Below are positions 1-7,879 of a DNA stretch of 64,000 bases, one piece after another. A program made the position numbers and the translations under genes. The stretch is from Microbacteriaceae bacterium (GTDB taxonomy: Bacteria; Actinomycetota; Actinomycetes; Actinomycetales; Microbacteriaceae), in NCBI GenBank assembly GCA_004297935.1, contig SCRE01000023.1:62001-126000 (forward strand). The letters are read 5' to 3'. A model generated the notes under the pieces. The model did not search any database. It was given only the letters and a program-made list of their open reading frames with translations, and had not been told where the DNA came from. Within the stretch, counting starts at the first letter, position 1; every line of letters begins with the position of its first letter.

Positions 1-410
1 GCCGCGCTCGAGCCGAGGCCGAGCTTGTGATCTCGATGCCAGAACGCTGCACTGTCGACGGTCACCGTCAATCCCGGCGGCGCCGATGCGACCGACTTCG
101 CGACCACACGCCGCACGGCGTCGAACACGCGCAACCGGGCACGGGTGTCGTCATCGAGCGTAGGCGGCAGCGCGCCATCCGATTGCAGCGAGCACTCGGC
201 GATGCCGATGGCCGGCGCGGTGAACCGCCAACCGGCGTCGTTAGCGGCATCCGCCGCATCGGGCACTACGACGGTCACTCGCGCGCGCCGGTCGACCGCG
301 GTCAGCAGAGCGGGCGCACCGTGCAACACCGCGTATTCACCGAGCAGGAAGAGCTTGCCCGGAGCGGATGCCTCGATCACGCCGGTCACGCGTACGGCAG
401 CGGATGTCAT
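1..410 (-). CDS. Phosphomevalonate kinase, partial (C-terminus off left edge)
   Basis: Probable GHMP-family kinase that phosphorylates mevalonate 5-phosphate. Only the first 136 codons lie in the window. The ATG at 410 overlaps the mvaD stop codon (ATGA), so the two are translationally coupled. Visible: the N-terminal block APGKLFLLGEYAVLHG at about residues 15-30 and, at the very edge, the ATP-binding loop GLGSSAA. Mevalonate kinase has the same fold; the position after mvaD and the EYAVLHG form favour phosphomevalonate kinase, but the distinguishing C-terminal part is not visible. Confidence 0.8.
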   Translation of the reverse strand, partial: MTSAAVRVTGVIEASAPGKLFLLGEYAVLHGAPALLTAVDRRARVTVVVPDAADAANDAGWRFTAPAIGIAECSLQSDGALPPTLDDDTRARLRVFDAVRRVVAKSVASAPPGLTVTVDSAAFWHRDHKLGLGSSA

Positions 411-1432
411 CGCTCGGCCACCAGCGTGGCGCCACCGCCGAGCGCACTCACACGCACCTCCGCTACGCCGGGGACTGCGGCCATCGCGTGGGCGACGGTC
501 ATAGCGTCGGCGGGGTCGCAGAGCGCCTTGACCTGCGGCCCTGCATCGATCGTGAAATAGGTCGGCACACCGTCCGCGCGCAACTGACGCACGGTGTGCA
601 TCGCGGCCAGCGTCGCGGCGTTCCAATAGATGAGGGCGGGCCGGGTGGTCAGCATGAGTGCGTGCAGCTTGAGGCAACTGTATTCGGCAAGCTCGCCGAG
701 CGCGCCGAAATCGCGGGCGGCAATCGCAGAGCGCATGCCGGAGAGGTCGTCCTCGGCCGTGTCGATCCACGATCCGAAGAACGGCGACGTGGCAGAGCTG
801 GCCCCCATCCCGGCCGTCGACGACACGGTCTTTGCCCCATGATCGGTGATCGCCACGACCACGCACAGCGGCCAGTCCGCGGCATCCAGCAGAGGTTCTG
901 CGAACGCATCCGAGCCGTCCGGAGCGCGTCCGGCGTGCATTTCGACGTAGCCGCCGAAGATCGACCGGGCCGCGGAACCGGAGCCCTGGCGCGCGAGGAC
1001 CGACAACTCGCGCAAGTCCAGGCGCAGGCCCGCAGCGTGGGCTGCAGCCACGGCGAGCGCCGCGAACCCGGATGCCGACGACGCCAGGCCCGCGCCGGTC
1101 GGAAAGTCGTTGAAGGAGCGGACGGACGCACGCGCGGTCAGGCCCGCCCACCCGCGCACGAGGTCCAGAACCCGCCCGACTCTGCTGCCGGGTCCGGCGT
1201 CGGCCGGACGGCCGTCCAGCACGCACTCGTCCTTCGCGCGCGCGGCGACCGCTGGGTAGGTGGGATCGAACGCGACCTGCGTGTCGGTGGTGAGGGCATC
1301 CAGGGTGATCGAGATCGACCCGACCGCGGGAAGGTTCAGGGCGTGCTCACGCTTGCCCCAGTACTTGATCAGCGCGATATTGCTGTGCGCACGCGCCCGT
1401 GCGGTGGTCTCACCGCCGATGGTTTTGACCAC
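407..1432 (-). CDS. mvaD: Diphosphomevalonate decarboxylase
   Basis: ATP-dependent decarboxylation of mevalonate 5-diphosphate to isopentenyl diphosphate, the last mevalonate-pathway step; cytosolic. The 341-residue product is normal length for the family. It shows the N-terminal signature NIALIKYWGKRE (about residues 18-29), the GHMP ATP loop GAGLASSASG, and the C-terminal YFTIDAGPQVK segment carrying the catalytic Asp. Start is GTG at 1432 with a GGAG about 10 nt upstream. It is the first gene of a leftward operon and overlaps the kinase gene by 4 nt. Confidence 0.92.
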   Translation of the reverse strand: MVKTIGGETTARARAHSNIALIKYWGKREHALNLPAVGSISITLDALTTDTQVAFDPTYPAVAARAKDECVLDGRPADAGPGSRVGRVLDLVRGWAGLTARASVRSFNDFPTGAGLASSASGFAALAVAAAHAAGLRLDLRELSVLARQGSGSAARSIFGGYVEMHAGRAPDGSDAFAEPLLDAADWPLCVVVAITDHGAKTVSSTAGMGASSATSPFFGSWIDTAEDDLSGMRSAIAARDFGALGELAEYSCLKLHALMLTTRPALIYWNAATLAAMHTVRQLRADGVPTYFTIDAGPQVKALCDPADAMTVAHAMAAVPGVAEVRVSALGGGATLVAER

Positions 1433-1493
1433 AGAGGTGCTCCGATCGCCTACCGTGAATTCTAGCGACCGCCGTCCAGCACGGCGGAATCAG

Positions 1494-1694
1494 CCAGGGC
1501 TTTTTCACAGTCGGCGATGTTCGGTGACTTGGTGTCGAGTAGCGAGGTAAAGACGGTGGTCGAGTAGCGAGGTACGAGCGTATCGAGACCCGTATCGAGA
1601 CCTCATTGCGGGATCTCGATACGCCTGCTCGCTGCGCTCGCGGGCCACGCGACCAACGGGATCATGCAATTCGATGACTGTGAAAAGACCCTGG
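1494..1694. repeat. 201-bp palindromic intergenic element (copy 1 of the GGTCGAGTAG family) with 19-bp terminal inverted repeats
   Basis: The core (about 1556-1655) is an imperfect palindrome of the type GGTCGAGTAGC...CGTATCGAGACC / GATCTCGATACG...ACCA, with a partial extra left arm at 1533-1549. It is bracketed by CCAGGG(C/T)(T/C)TTTTCACAGTC at 1494-1512 and its reverse complement at 1676-1694 (17 of 19 positions match). It lies between divergent mvaD and mvaS. Related core elements are at 12924-13023 and 15631-15743. It codes for nothing I can recognise; a REP- or MITE-like element is the best description. Confidence 0.7.
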
Positions 1695-1730
1695 GAATCA
1701 GCACAGCGGAATCAGCACAGCGGAATCAGC
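1694..1730. repeat. 14-bp tandem repeat GGAATCAGCACAGC, 2.6 copies
   Basis: Two exact units (1694-1707, 1708-1721) and a third partial unit (1722-1730) directly abut the palindromic element. A similar GGAATCAGC stands just outside its other end (about 1484-1492). The rest of the gap up to mvaS holds no gene. Confidence 0.85.
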
Positions 1731-1754
1731 GGCGGTGTCCGAGCCCGACGATCG

Positions 1755-1777
1755 ATTGCTAAAATTGGTCAAGCAAT
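1755..1777. promoter_or_regulatory. Possible operator: ATTGCT-N11-AGCAAT inverted repeat upstream of mvaS
   Basis: A perfect 6-bp inverted repeat with 11-nt spacing in a locally AT-rich stretch 70-90 nt before the mvaS start. It could bind a dimeric regulator; no regulator can be assigned. Confidence 0.25.
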
Positions 1778-1827
1778 TGGGCTCCCGTTGTGAGGGCATC
1801 CCAGCACGAGACCGGGAACGATAACCA

Positions 1828-1861
1828 TTGACATCAGGAATAAGTTGACATCAGGAATAAG
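1828..1861 (+). repeat. 17-bp tandem duplication spanning the mvaS start codon
   Basis: TTGACATCAGGAATAAG occurs twice back to back (1828-1844, 1845-1861). Each copy carries a TTG codon. The first TTG opens a 6-codon reading frame whose TGA (1846-1848) overlaps the second TTG, which starts mvaS. The AGGAATAAG of copy 1 is the best ribosome-binding sequence for the mvaS start. Confidence 0.9.
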
Positions 1862-3347
1862 TGGACTGTCGCTGTACCTCCCTGCCTATCGGGTGCAGTT
1901 AGAAGACTGGTGTCGGTGGAATGACGAACCGTGGAACAAGGTGCGCAGCGTCGTCGGGCGCTCGTTCCGAATGCGCGGCCCGCACCAGAGCGTTTACACG
2001 ATGGCGGCAAACGCCGTCTGGAGTCTGATCAGGGACTACGACGTGGATCCGAGCCGGGTCGGCTTCCTGGCGCTCGGCACGGAATCGTCCAGTGACAACT
2101 CCGCCGGCGCCGTGATCATCAAGGGCATGATCAACGATGCGTTGCGAGCGAACGGCATGGCCGAGCTGGGCCGCGACTGCGAGGTGCCGGAGTTCAAGCA
2201 GGCCTGCCTGGGCGGTGTGTACGGCCTCAAGGGCGCCCTGCGCTACCTCGCGACGGACGGCGTGGGTCGTCAGGCAATCGTGGTCGGTGCGGATGTCGCA
2301 GAGTACGCGATCGGGTCGAGCGGGGAGCCGACGCAGGGGGCCGGTGCCGTGGCGATGCTCGTCGACGGCGACGCGAAACTGCTCGAGATCGACCTCGCCG
2401 GCGCGGGCAGCGACTCCGATTACCGCGTGGTCGACTTCCGCAAACCGTTCGCACGGTTCCGCCAACCGCCGCGCGACGACGGCCAGATGCAGGATCTGCC
2501 GGTGTTCAACGGCCGCTACTCGACCAGTTGCTACATCGACGCCACGCACCACGCGATGGCGATGATGCTCGGCAAGCGCGCAGGCCGCGCCGTCGACTAC
2601 TTCGACGAGGTCGACGCGGTCTTCATGCACCGGCCCTACCATCGGATGCCCGCAACCGGCTGGGTCATGTCGTACCTGTTCGCGCTGGCCGCCGACGGCG
2701 AGGCCGGCCAGGGCACGCTGCGCGCGTACTGCGCCGACGCCGGTGTGCACGCGGATGGCCTGATCACCGAGTTGCGGGCACCGTCGCCGTTCTGGCACGA
2801 CGACGCACACATCGGCGAGGACACCGGCGAGGTGTTCCCGCTGTCACGCAAGCTGCGCCAGCACCTGGTGCGCACCGACGTCTGGAAGCGCCTCGTCGAC
2901 GACAAGCTGGGCCTCGGCTCCGACCTGATGCGCGACCTCGGCAACCTGTACACGGCAGCGCTCCCCGCCTGGCTGGCCGCCGGCCTGTATCAGGCCCAGG
3001 CCGACGACGTCGAGGTCGGCGGGCAGGAGTGGCTCGCGCTCGGTTATGGCAGCGGCGACGCGGCAGAAGCTCTGCCGATGCGGGTCGCAGCCGGTTGGCG
3101 GGATGCCGCACGCCGCATCAACATCGACGCCGCACTCGCCGCACCCACGGTCGATCTCACGGAAGACCAGTACCTGTCGCTGCACGAGGGCCGCACGGCC
3201 GGCTTCGAGGCGGCGCCCGCCACCGCGGGGTTCGTCGTCGATCATGTCGGCGCCACGAACACGCCCGAGTTCGCCGATCTCGGCATCGAGTACTACCGCT
3301 TCGTCGAAGCTCCTGCCGCACGCATTCACGCTAGCCCGGAGATTTGA
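1845..3347 (+). CDS. mvaS: Hydroxymethylglutaryl-CoA synthase (HMG-CoA synthase family)
   Basis: Condenses acetyl-CoA with acetoacetyl-CoA to HMG-CoA, the committed start of the mevalonate pathway. The thiolase-fold protein shows the acid residue in LGTESSSDNSAG (Glu80), the nucleophilic Cys121 in KQACLGGVYGLKGAL, and a His-containing segment VFMHRPYHRM near residue 250. At 500 residues it is about 100 longer than typical bacterial HMG-CoA synthases, so it belongs to an extended subgroup. Start is TTG inside a tandem duplication. It diverges from mvaD and the kinase gene. HMG-CoA reductase and mevalonate kinase are not in the window. Confidence 0.8.
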   Translation: MTSGISGLSLYLPAYRVQLEDWCRWNDEPWNKVRSVVGRSFRMRGPHQSVYTMAANAVWSLIRDYDVDPSRVGFLALGTESSSDNSAGAVIIKGMINDALRANGMAELGRDCEVPEFKQACLGGVYGLKGALRYLATDGVGRQAIVVGADVAEYAIGSSGEPTQGAGAVAMLVDGDAKLLEIDLAGAGSDSDYRVVDFRKPFARFRQPPRDDGQMQDLPVFNGRYSTSCYIDATHHAMAMMLGKRAGRAVDYFDEVDAVFMHRPYHRMPATGWVMSYLFALAADGEAGQGTLRAYCADAGVHADGLITELRAPSPFWHDDAHIGEDTGEVFPLSRKLRQHLVRTDVWKRLVDDKLGLGSDLMRDLGNLYTAALPAWLAAGLYQAQADDVEVGGQEWLALGYGSGDAAEALPMRVAAGWRDAARRINIDAALAAPTVDLTEDQYLSLHEGRTAGFEAAPATAGFVVDHVGATNTPEFADLGIEYYRFVEAPAARIHASPEI

Positions 3348-3519
3348 CGGCAGCCGGACGCCGCGACGACTTTAGGCCGGTTTGCCGTGCAAACTCCCGT
3401 GCAGCGTGAGGCGTCGCCTCGCCTTCACGTGCTGCAACCGGCAGAATTGGCCACATGTCACAACCGCCGCCAACGCCCCCGGCTTGGGCAGAGATGCCTG
3501 CGCGCTGGAGCACTGTCGC

Positions 3520-4209
3520 GTGAGGATCGTCTTTGCGCTGCTTCGCGCAACCGCCGGCATCGCGATCATCGCCGCGATCATGGCGCAGCTGACGGCCAGC
3601 ATCGCCTTCTGGCAAGGCAGTGGAATCGCCGACCTGACGACGCAGATCACCAACTACTTCAGCTTCTTCACGATCGATTCGAACGCCCTCGCCGCGATCG
3701 TGCTCGTGGTCGGCGCGGTGATCCTGGCGACCGGCAGGGGCGCCGACCCGAAATGGTTCACGCTGGTGCGGGCATCCGCCGTCACCTATATGGTCGTCAC
3801 CGGCATCGTGTACAACCTGTTGCTGCGCGGTATCGAGCTGCCGCAGGGTGTGACGGTGCAGTGGTCGAACGAGATCTTGCACGTGATCGCGCCTGCCTAT
3901 CTGTTGTTCGACTGGCTGTTCGCCCCGGGCCGCTCCCCTGTACGCCGCAATGCTTTGCTGAAAATCCTGGTGTTTCCGCTGGTCTGGGTGGCGTACACGA
4001 TGCTGAGAGCACCCGTGACGGACGACCCGATCCATCACCAGTCGTACTGGTACCCCTACCCGTTCCTGAACCCGCACAACTCGCCGGAGGGGTTTCTCAG
4101 CGTCGCCTTCTACATCGTGCTGATCGCTGCGGTGATCGGGCTGGCCGGAGCGGGAGTCGGCTGGCTGTCGCGCCACTGGACGACCCGTTCGCGTCGTTCA
4201 CGCGCTTAG
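3520..4209 (+). CDS. Pr6Pr family integral membrane protein
   Basis: A 229-residue predicted membrane protein of unknown function with six hydrophobic segments, typical of the actinobacterial Pr6Pr family (FFSFFTIDSNALAA, the histidine-rich loop HHQSYWYPYPFLNP). The proposed start is GTG at 3520. A different frame beginning ATG at 3456 encodes a Pro-rich 22-residue peptide ending WSTVA, whose TGA overlaps this GTG. Joined across one base, the two give a natural-looking N-terminus (WSTVA-RIVFALLR), so either stop-start coupling or a single-base frameshift is possible. Confidence 0.65.
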   Translation: MRIVFALLRATAGIAIIAAIMAQLTASIAFWQGSGIADLTTQITNYFSFFTIDSNALAAIVLVVGAVILATGRGADPKWFTLVRASAVTYMVVTGIVYNLLLRGIELPQGVTVQWSNEILHVIAPAYLLFDWLFAPGRSPVRRNALLKILVFPLVWVAYTMLRAPVTDDPIHHQSYWYPYPFLNPHNSPEGFLSVAFYIVLIAAVIGLAGAGVGWLSRHWTTRSRRSRA

Positions 4210-4271
4210 CGCCGGGCTGCTCGGCGCTGCCTGGCGCCACTGCTCAGCAACACTGCGCTCGGCGACACTGC

Positions 4272-4772
4272 TCAGCGGCCGTGACCGGCGTGCCCTCCGC
4301 TGAGTTGATCGAGCACGTGGTCCAGAATGCCGTCGAGCACGTCGAGCCCGTCGCGCACCCCACCGGTCGATCCGGGCAGGTTGACCACGAAGCTGCTGCC
4401 GGCGATTCCGGCATGGCCGCGCGTCAGGATCGCGGTCGGCGTCACGGCCGCACCCCGACGACGCAACTCTTCCATGAAACCGGGGATCTCACGCTGCAGG
4501 AGCGGCTGCGTGGCCTCCGGAGTGGTGTCCGTCGGTGAGATGCCGGTGCCGCCCGTGGTGATGATCAGCGCCGGACGGGCCGCGACAGACGTTCCCAGCG
4601 CGTCGGCGACAGCACGGCCATCCGGCACGACGATCGGGTCCTCCACGTTCCAACCGCGTTCGCGCAGCCAGGCCACGATGACCGGTCCGGTGCGGTCCTC
4701 ATAGACCCCGGTCGCCGCACGTGTCGATGCGACGATGACGACCGCCTGCCAGTGCCCAAGGCGTGCGCTCAC
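4272..4772 (-). CDS. mog: Molybdopterin adenylyltransferase, MogA/MoaB family
   Basis: Adenylates molybdopterin before molybdate insertion. The 166-residue MoCF-domain protein has the signature TTGGTGISPTDTTPEAT and the late VVNLPGSTGG loop. Start is GTG at 4772 with a GGATTCAACA spacer upstream. It is the last gene of the leftward moeA-moaC-mog operon; a tandem repeat separates it from moaC. Confidence 0.88.
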   Translation of the reverse strand: MSARLGHWQAVVIVASTRAATGVYEDRTGPVIVAWLRERGWNVEDPIVVPDGRAVADALGTSVAARPALIITTGGTGISPTDTTPEATQPLLQREIPGFMEELRRRGAAVTPTAILTRGHAGIAGSSFVVNLPGSTGGVRDGLDVLDGILDHVLDQLSGGHAGHGR

Positions 4773-4810
4773 TGTTGAATCCTCACTGTTGAATCCTCAC
4801 TGTTGAATCC
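4769..4810 (-). repeat. 14-bp tandem repeat x3 at the moaC-mog junction
   Basis: TCACTGTTGAATCC is repeated exactly three times (4769-4782, 4783-4796, 4797-4810) and a partial fourth unit provides the moaC stop. On the coding strand each unit reads GGATTCAACAGTGA, reiterating a weak Shine-Dalgarno GGA and an overlapping GTG/TGA start-stop. Only the last GTG opens mog. Confidence 0.93.
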
Positions 4811-5347
4811 TCACTGGCGACTCCAATCGCCGCTCTTGCCGCCCTGCTTCCCCAGCACCAGGATGTCCGTGATGACGGCCCGGTGGTCGACGGCCTTGAT
4901 CATGTCGTAGAGCGTCAGGGCGGCGACACTCGCCGCCGTCAGCGCTTCCATCTCAACACCGGTCACCGCGACGGTTGTCACGGTCGCGACCACGCGCACC
5001 CTGTCACCCTGCGGCTCGATGTCGACGGCCAGCTTCGTCAGCGGCAGCGGATGACACAGCGGGATCAGAGAGGACGTCTGCTTCGCCGCCATGATGCCGG
5101 CGATGCGCGCGGTGCCGATCGCCTCGCCCTTGGGCAGGCTGCCGTCGGAGATCGCGGTGACGACATCCGCCCGGGTGAGCACGACGGCTTGCGCACGTGC
5201 GGTGCGCTTGGTCGGTGACTTGTCGGTCACATCGACCATGTGGGCCGAGCCGTCGGCGCGCAGGTGGGTGAGCCCGGCTCCGGTGCTCGCGGCATCCGTG
5301 CTCGCTGCATCCGTGCTCGCGGCAGCGGTGCTTGCAGGGTCAGTCAT
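4811..5347 (-). CDS. moaC: Cyclic pyranopterin monophosphate synthase MoaC
   Basis: Second step of molybdopterin synthesis, converting the MoaA product to cyclic pyranopterin monophosphate. The 178-residue product contains SLIPLCHPLPLTKLAVDI and MEALTAASVAALTLYDMIKAVD with the active-site Lys/Asp. The ATG at 5347 is chosen because it overlaps the moeA stop by 8 nt and trims an unrelated Cys-rich extension. The first 24 residues are an Ala-Ser-Thr repeat (ASTAAASTDAASTDAASTG) from near-tandem DNA repeats at about 5283-5338, extra to the usual family N-terminus. MoaA and MoaE are not in the window. Confidence 0.92.
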   Translation of the reverse strand: MTDPASTAAASTDAASTDAASTGAGLTHLRADGSAHMVDVTDKSPTKRTARAQAVVLTRADVVTAISDGSLPKGEAIGTARIAGIMAAKQTSSLIPLCHPLPLTKLAVDIEPQGDRVRVVATVTTVAVTGVEMEALTAASVAALTLYDMIKAVDHRAVITDILVLGKQGGKSGDWSRQ

Positions 5348-6677
5348 CGATTCTCCAGGTTTCAACGAGGTCGCCCACGGCGGCATGCCCGACACCGACC
5401 GGCAGGTGCACGAGCAGGGTGGACAGTGCATAAGAGTGCAGCAGATGCGAGCTCGGACCGCCGATCAGCTCGATCGCTCCCGCGTCGTTCAGGACGCCGC
5501 GGCGCACTTGATGCTTCGCCACCGGCGAATCGACCGCCTCGACAAGCGGCAGTCGCGCAACGGTTCGTGCGGCACGCAGCCCGGCGATCTTCCGCAGCAC
5601 GGGCCGCAGGAACATCTCGAACGAGACGAGGGTGCTCACCGGGTTGCCGGGAAAGGCGACGATCGGAAGTGAGAAGGTCTCGCGATCGTCGGCCGCCGCG
5701 AACCTCGCGATGCCGAGGCCTTGCGGCCCGCCCGGCTGCATCGCAACCGGGCCGAAAGTGACTCCTGCCGGTTCCAGCGCCTCGCGGACAACCTCGAACG
5801 CGCCCGCGCTGACCCCGCCGGTGCTGACGACCAGGTCGATCTCGCCGGCGGATGCGGCCAACGCTGCCACGACATCCGCGGGGTTGTCCGGCAGCATGGC
5901 CGCTCGTACGACCGCGCCGCACTCGGCAAGCGCCACGGTCAAGACGCTCGTGTTGCCGTCGTAGATCTGCCCGGACTCGAGGGGTTCGCCGGGCTTCTTC
6001 AGCTCGTGGCCGGTCGAGAGCAGGAGCACGCGAACACGCCGACGCACGGGCACACCGACGACTCCGCAGGAGGCGAGCACTCCCCATTGAGCGGGGCCGA
6101 GGTGCGTGCCGGCCGCGAGCAGTGTCGACCCGGCGCGCAGATCGCTGCCGGCGGCGCGCACATAGGCTCCGCGAGCGGGCGGCGTAACGAAGCCGACCGC
6201 GTGCGGGGTGAGGAGAGCAGCGGTGTCACCACTGCTCTGGGTGACACCGCTGCTGTGAACGGCTGCCGGAAAGCGAGGCGGGTCGCACTGCTCGATCGGG
6301 ACCACGGCATCCGCCCCGGACGGAATCGGCGCCCCGGTCATGATCGGCGCCGCCGTGCCGACTGCCAGCGTCGAGACCCGATCGCCTGCCGCGATGGTCG
6401 CGGCGACGCGAACGCGCACCGGCGTCTCGGATGTCGCCCCGGCGAGTTCGGCGACGCGCACGGCGTATCCGTCCATCTGAGAGTTGTCGAACGGCGGAAG
6501 ATCGATCGCTGCGGCGACGTCGATCGCAAGCACGCGGTCGCGATACCGCTCCGGTCGCGCGACCATGTCGTCGGCGGTCAGCTCGAGCCGCTCGGCCGAT
6601 CGCGGATCGCGCAGAGCGACGGCTAACGGTTCGAGCAGCGTCTCAACGGCGGCCTGATGCTCGGCAACGGTGGTCAT
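5340..6677 (-). CDS. moeA: Molybdopterin molybdotransferase MoeA (copy 1)
   Basis: Inserts molybdate into adenylated molybdopterin. The 445-residue protein shows PPFDNSQMDGYAV, PIMTGAPIPSGADAVVPIEQ, STGGVSAGAFEVV and FPGNPVSTLVSFEMF in family order. Start is ATG at 6677 with GAGAGGG upstream; an in-frame ATG at 6713 is possible but lacks as good a ribosome site. About 20 residues (HSSGVTQSSGDTAALLTPHA) between the PIEQ motif and PPARGAYV look inserted relative to the family and coincide with a perfect DNA palindrome. First gene of the moeA-moaC-mog operon, divergent from mobA. Confidence 0.92.
   Translation of the reverse strand: MTTVAEHQAAVETLLEPLAVALRDPRSAERLELTADDMVARPERYRDRVLAIDVAAAIDLPPFDNSQMDGYAVRVAELAGATSETPVRVRVAATIAAGDRVSTLAVGTAAPIMTGAPIPSGADAVVPIEQCDPPRFPAAVHSSGVTQSSGDTAALLTPHAVGFVTPPARGAYVRAAGSDLRAGSTLLAAGTHLGPAQWGVLASCGVVGVPVRRRVRVLLLSTGHELKKPGEPLESGQIYDGNTSVLTVALAECGAVVRAAMLPDNPADVVAALAASAGEIDLVVSTGGVSAGAFEVVREALEPAGVTFGPVAMQPGGPQGLGIARFAAADDRETFSLPIVAFPGNPVSTLVSFEMFLRPVLRKIAGLRAARTVARLPLVEAVDSPVAKHQVRRGVLNDAGAIELIGGPSSHLLHSYALSTLLVHLPVGVGHAAVGDLVETWRIDD
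6216..6254. repeat. Perfect 15-bp inverted repeat inside moeA
   Basis: AGCAGCGGTGTCACC (6216-6230) and its exact reverse complement (6240-6254) flank a 9-nt loop. The hairpin lies in frame in the moeA coding sequence where the protein carries extra residues. Confidence 0.9.
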
Positions 6678-6824
6678 GCGGCCCTCTCGCGGCGTGGATG
6701 TCGACTGCTCCATCTTCTCGCATCGGTCAGCACGCTGCGCACCGGCTCCGTTTGCCAGCCCACGCTTGCGGCCCGCGTCCGCCTGGCCGCGCTCGGGTGA
6801 TCGGCGCAGAACTAAGGTGGAAAC

Positions 6825-7541
6825 ATGCTGATGGATGCGGTCGTGCTCGCCGGCGGGCGATCGTCCCGTCTGGCCGGCGCCGCGAAAGCTCACCTCGTGT
6901 ACCGAGGAACCACCCTGCTCGAGCGGGCCATCGCGGCGGCGTTCGCTGCAGACGCCCGTCGCGTCGCCGTCGTGGGCGCCATGGATGGCGACGGCGAGCC
7001 GGCCGCCCCGGCTCGGCATTTTTCATCGATTCGGCCCGACGCCGGTCGCCTCCTCTTCACTCGCGAAGAACCGCCGTTCGGCGGCCCCGCAGCCGGAATC
7101 GCCGCCGGGATCGCCGCACTGGACGGGACTGATCCGTCTGGCATCGACCGACCAGAATCCGCCGCGACCGAGGCCGAGGGCGACGCATCCGCGAGATTGC
7201 TGCTCGTGCTTGCCTGCGATCTGCCGCACGTCGCCCGGGCCGTTCCCGCGCTGACGACGGCACTGCCTCTGCCGGCCGGCACCGACGGCGTCATGCTGAT
7301 CGACGACGACCAATGCGCCCAACCGTTGACGGCCATCTATCGCAGGTCTGCACTGGACGCGGCCGCCGCTGCCAGGCGCGCCCGCGGCGAACTCGATGGG
7401 CTCTCGGTGCGCGCCCTGATCGGCGCCCTGAACCTCGCCACCGTCGCCGCACCCGCCGGATCGACCGACGACATCGACACGCCGGCGGATGCCATGCGAT
7501 TCGACATCGCGCTGCACGCGCCGGTCGGTACGAAGCACTGA
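6825..7541 (+). CDS. mobA: Molybdenum cofactor guanylyltransferase (MobA-like NTP transferase)
   Basis: Predicted to attach GMP to molybdopterin for bis-MGD enzymes. The 238-residue nucleotidyltransferase starts with LAGGRSSRLAG.AK, the nucleotide-binding loop with its Lys, and contains EEPPFGGPAAGI and the metal-binding Asp in LACDLPHVA. A Glu/Asp/Ala-rich stretch (about residues 105-125) is less conserved. It starts a rightward group with the DUF6457 gene and a second moeA, divergent from moeA1. A related MobA-like transferase acting on a CDP/CTP cofactor cannot be excluded. Confidence 0.82.
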   Translation: MLMDAVVLAGGRSSRLAGAAKAHLVYRGTTLLERAIAAAFAADARRVAVVGAMDGDGEPAAPARHFSSIRPDAGRLLFTREEPPFGGPAAGIAAGIAALDGTDPSGIDRPESAATEAEGDASARLLLVLACDLPHVARAVPALTTALPLPAGTDGVMLIDDDQCAQPLTAIYRRSALDAAAAARRARGELDGLSVRALIGALNLATVAAPAGSTDDIDTPADAMRFDIALHAPVGTKH

Positions 7542-7570
7542 TCAACCGAATGACACCAAGGAGAACGCCC

Positions 7571-7873
7571 ATGCCGGACAAACACGATGACGACGCCCTG
7601 TTGGAGGCCTGGTCTCGGCGGTTGATCGACGCGCTCGAGGTGCGGGGCCTGACGGTCGATGTGCAGTCCGTGCTCGGTCTCGCCGGTCGGGCCGCTCACG
7701 CCGTCGCCCGGCCCGCTGCACCGTTGACCACGTTCGTCGTCGGCTATGCCGCCGGACTCGCCAGCGCGCAGGCCATGGACGCCGATGCGGCAATTCAGGC
7801 GGCCACCGCGACGGCGTTGCGGTTGTGCCGCGAGGCGCAGGCGGAAGCGCAGCCGGCCCGCACGGACGAATAG
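7571..7873 (+). CDS. DUF6457 domain protein of the molybdenum cofactor cluster
   Basis: A 100-residue protein of unknown function, mostly helical, with LEAWSRRLIDALEV and a Gly/Ala-rich segment TTFVVGYAAGLASA. Small proteins of this domain family are usually found beside actinobacterial mobA genes. It sits 29 nt after mobA with AAGGAG before the ATG, and 6 nt before moeA2. No catalytic motif is evident; a structural or cofactor-handling role is only inferred from context. Confidence 0.7.
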   Translation: MPDKHDDDALLEAWSRRLIDALEVRGLTVDVQSVLGLAGRAAHAVARPAAPLTTFVVGYAAGLASAQAMDADAAIQAATATALRLCREAQAEAQPARTDE

Positions 7874-7879
7874 CCGTCG

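Noticed and set aside
2528-3334. Long Arg-rich frames opposite or alongside real genes, as in mvaS, moeA, metY and elsewhere
   Set aside because: They are by-products of GC-rich codon usage: Arg/Ala/Gly-rich, no motifs, and overlapping well-supported genes.
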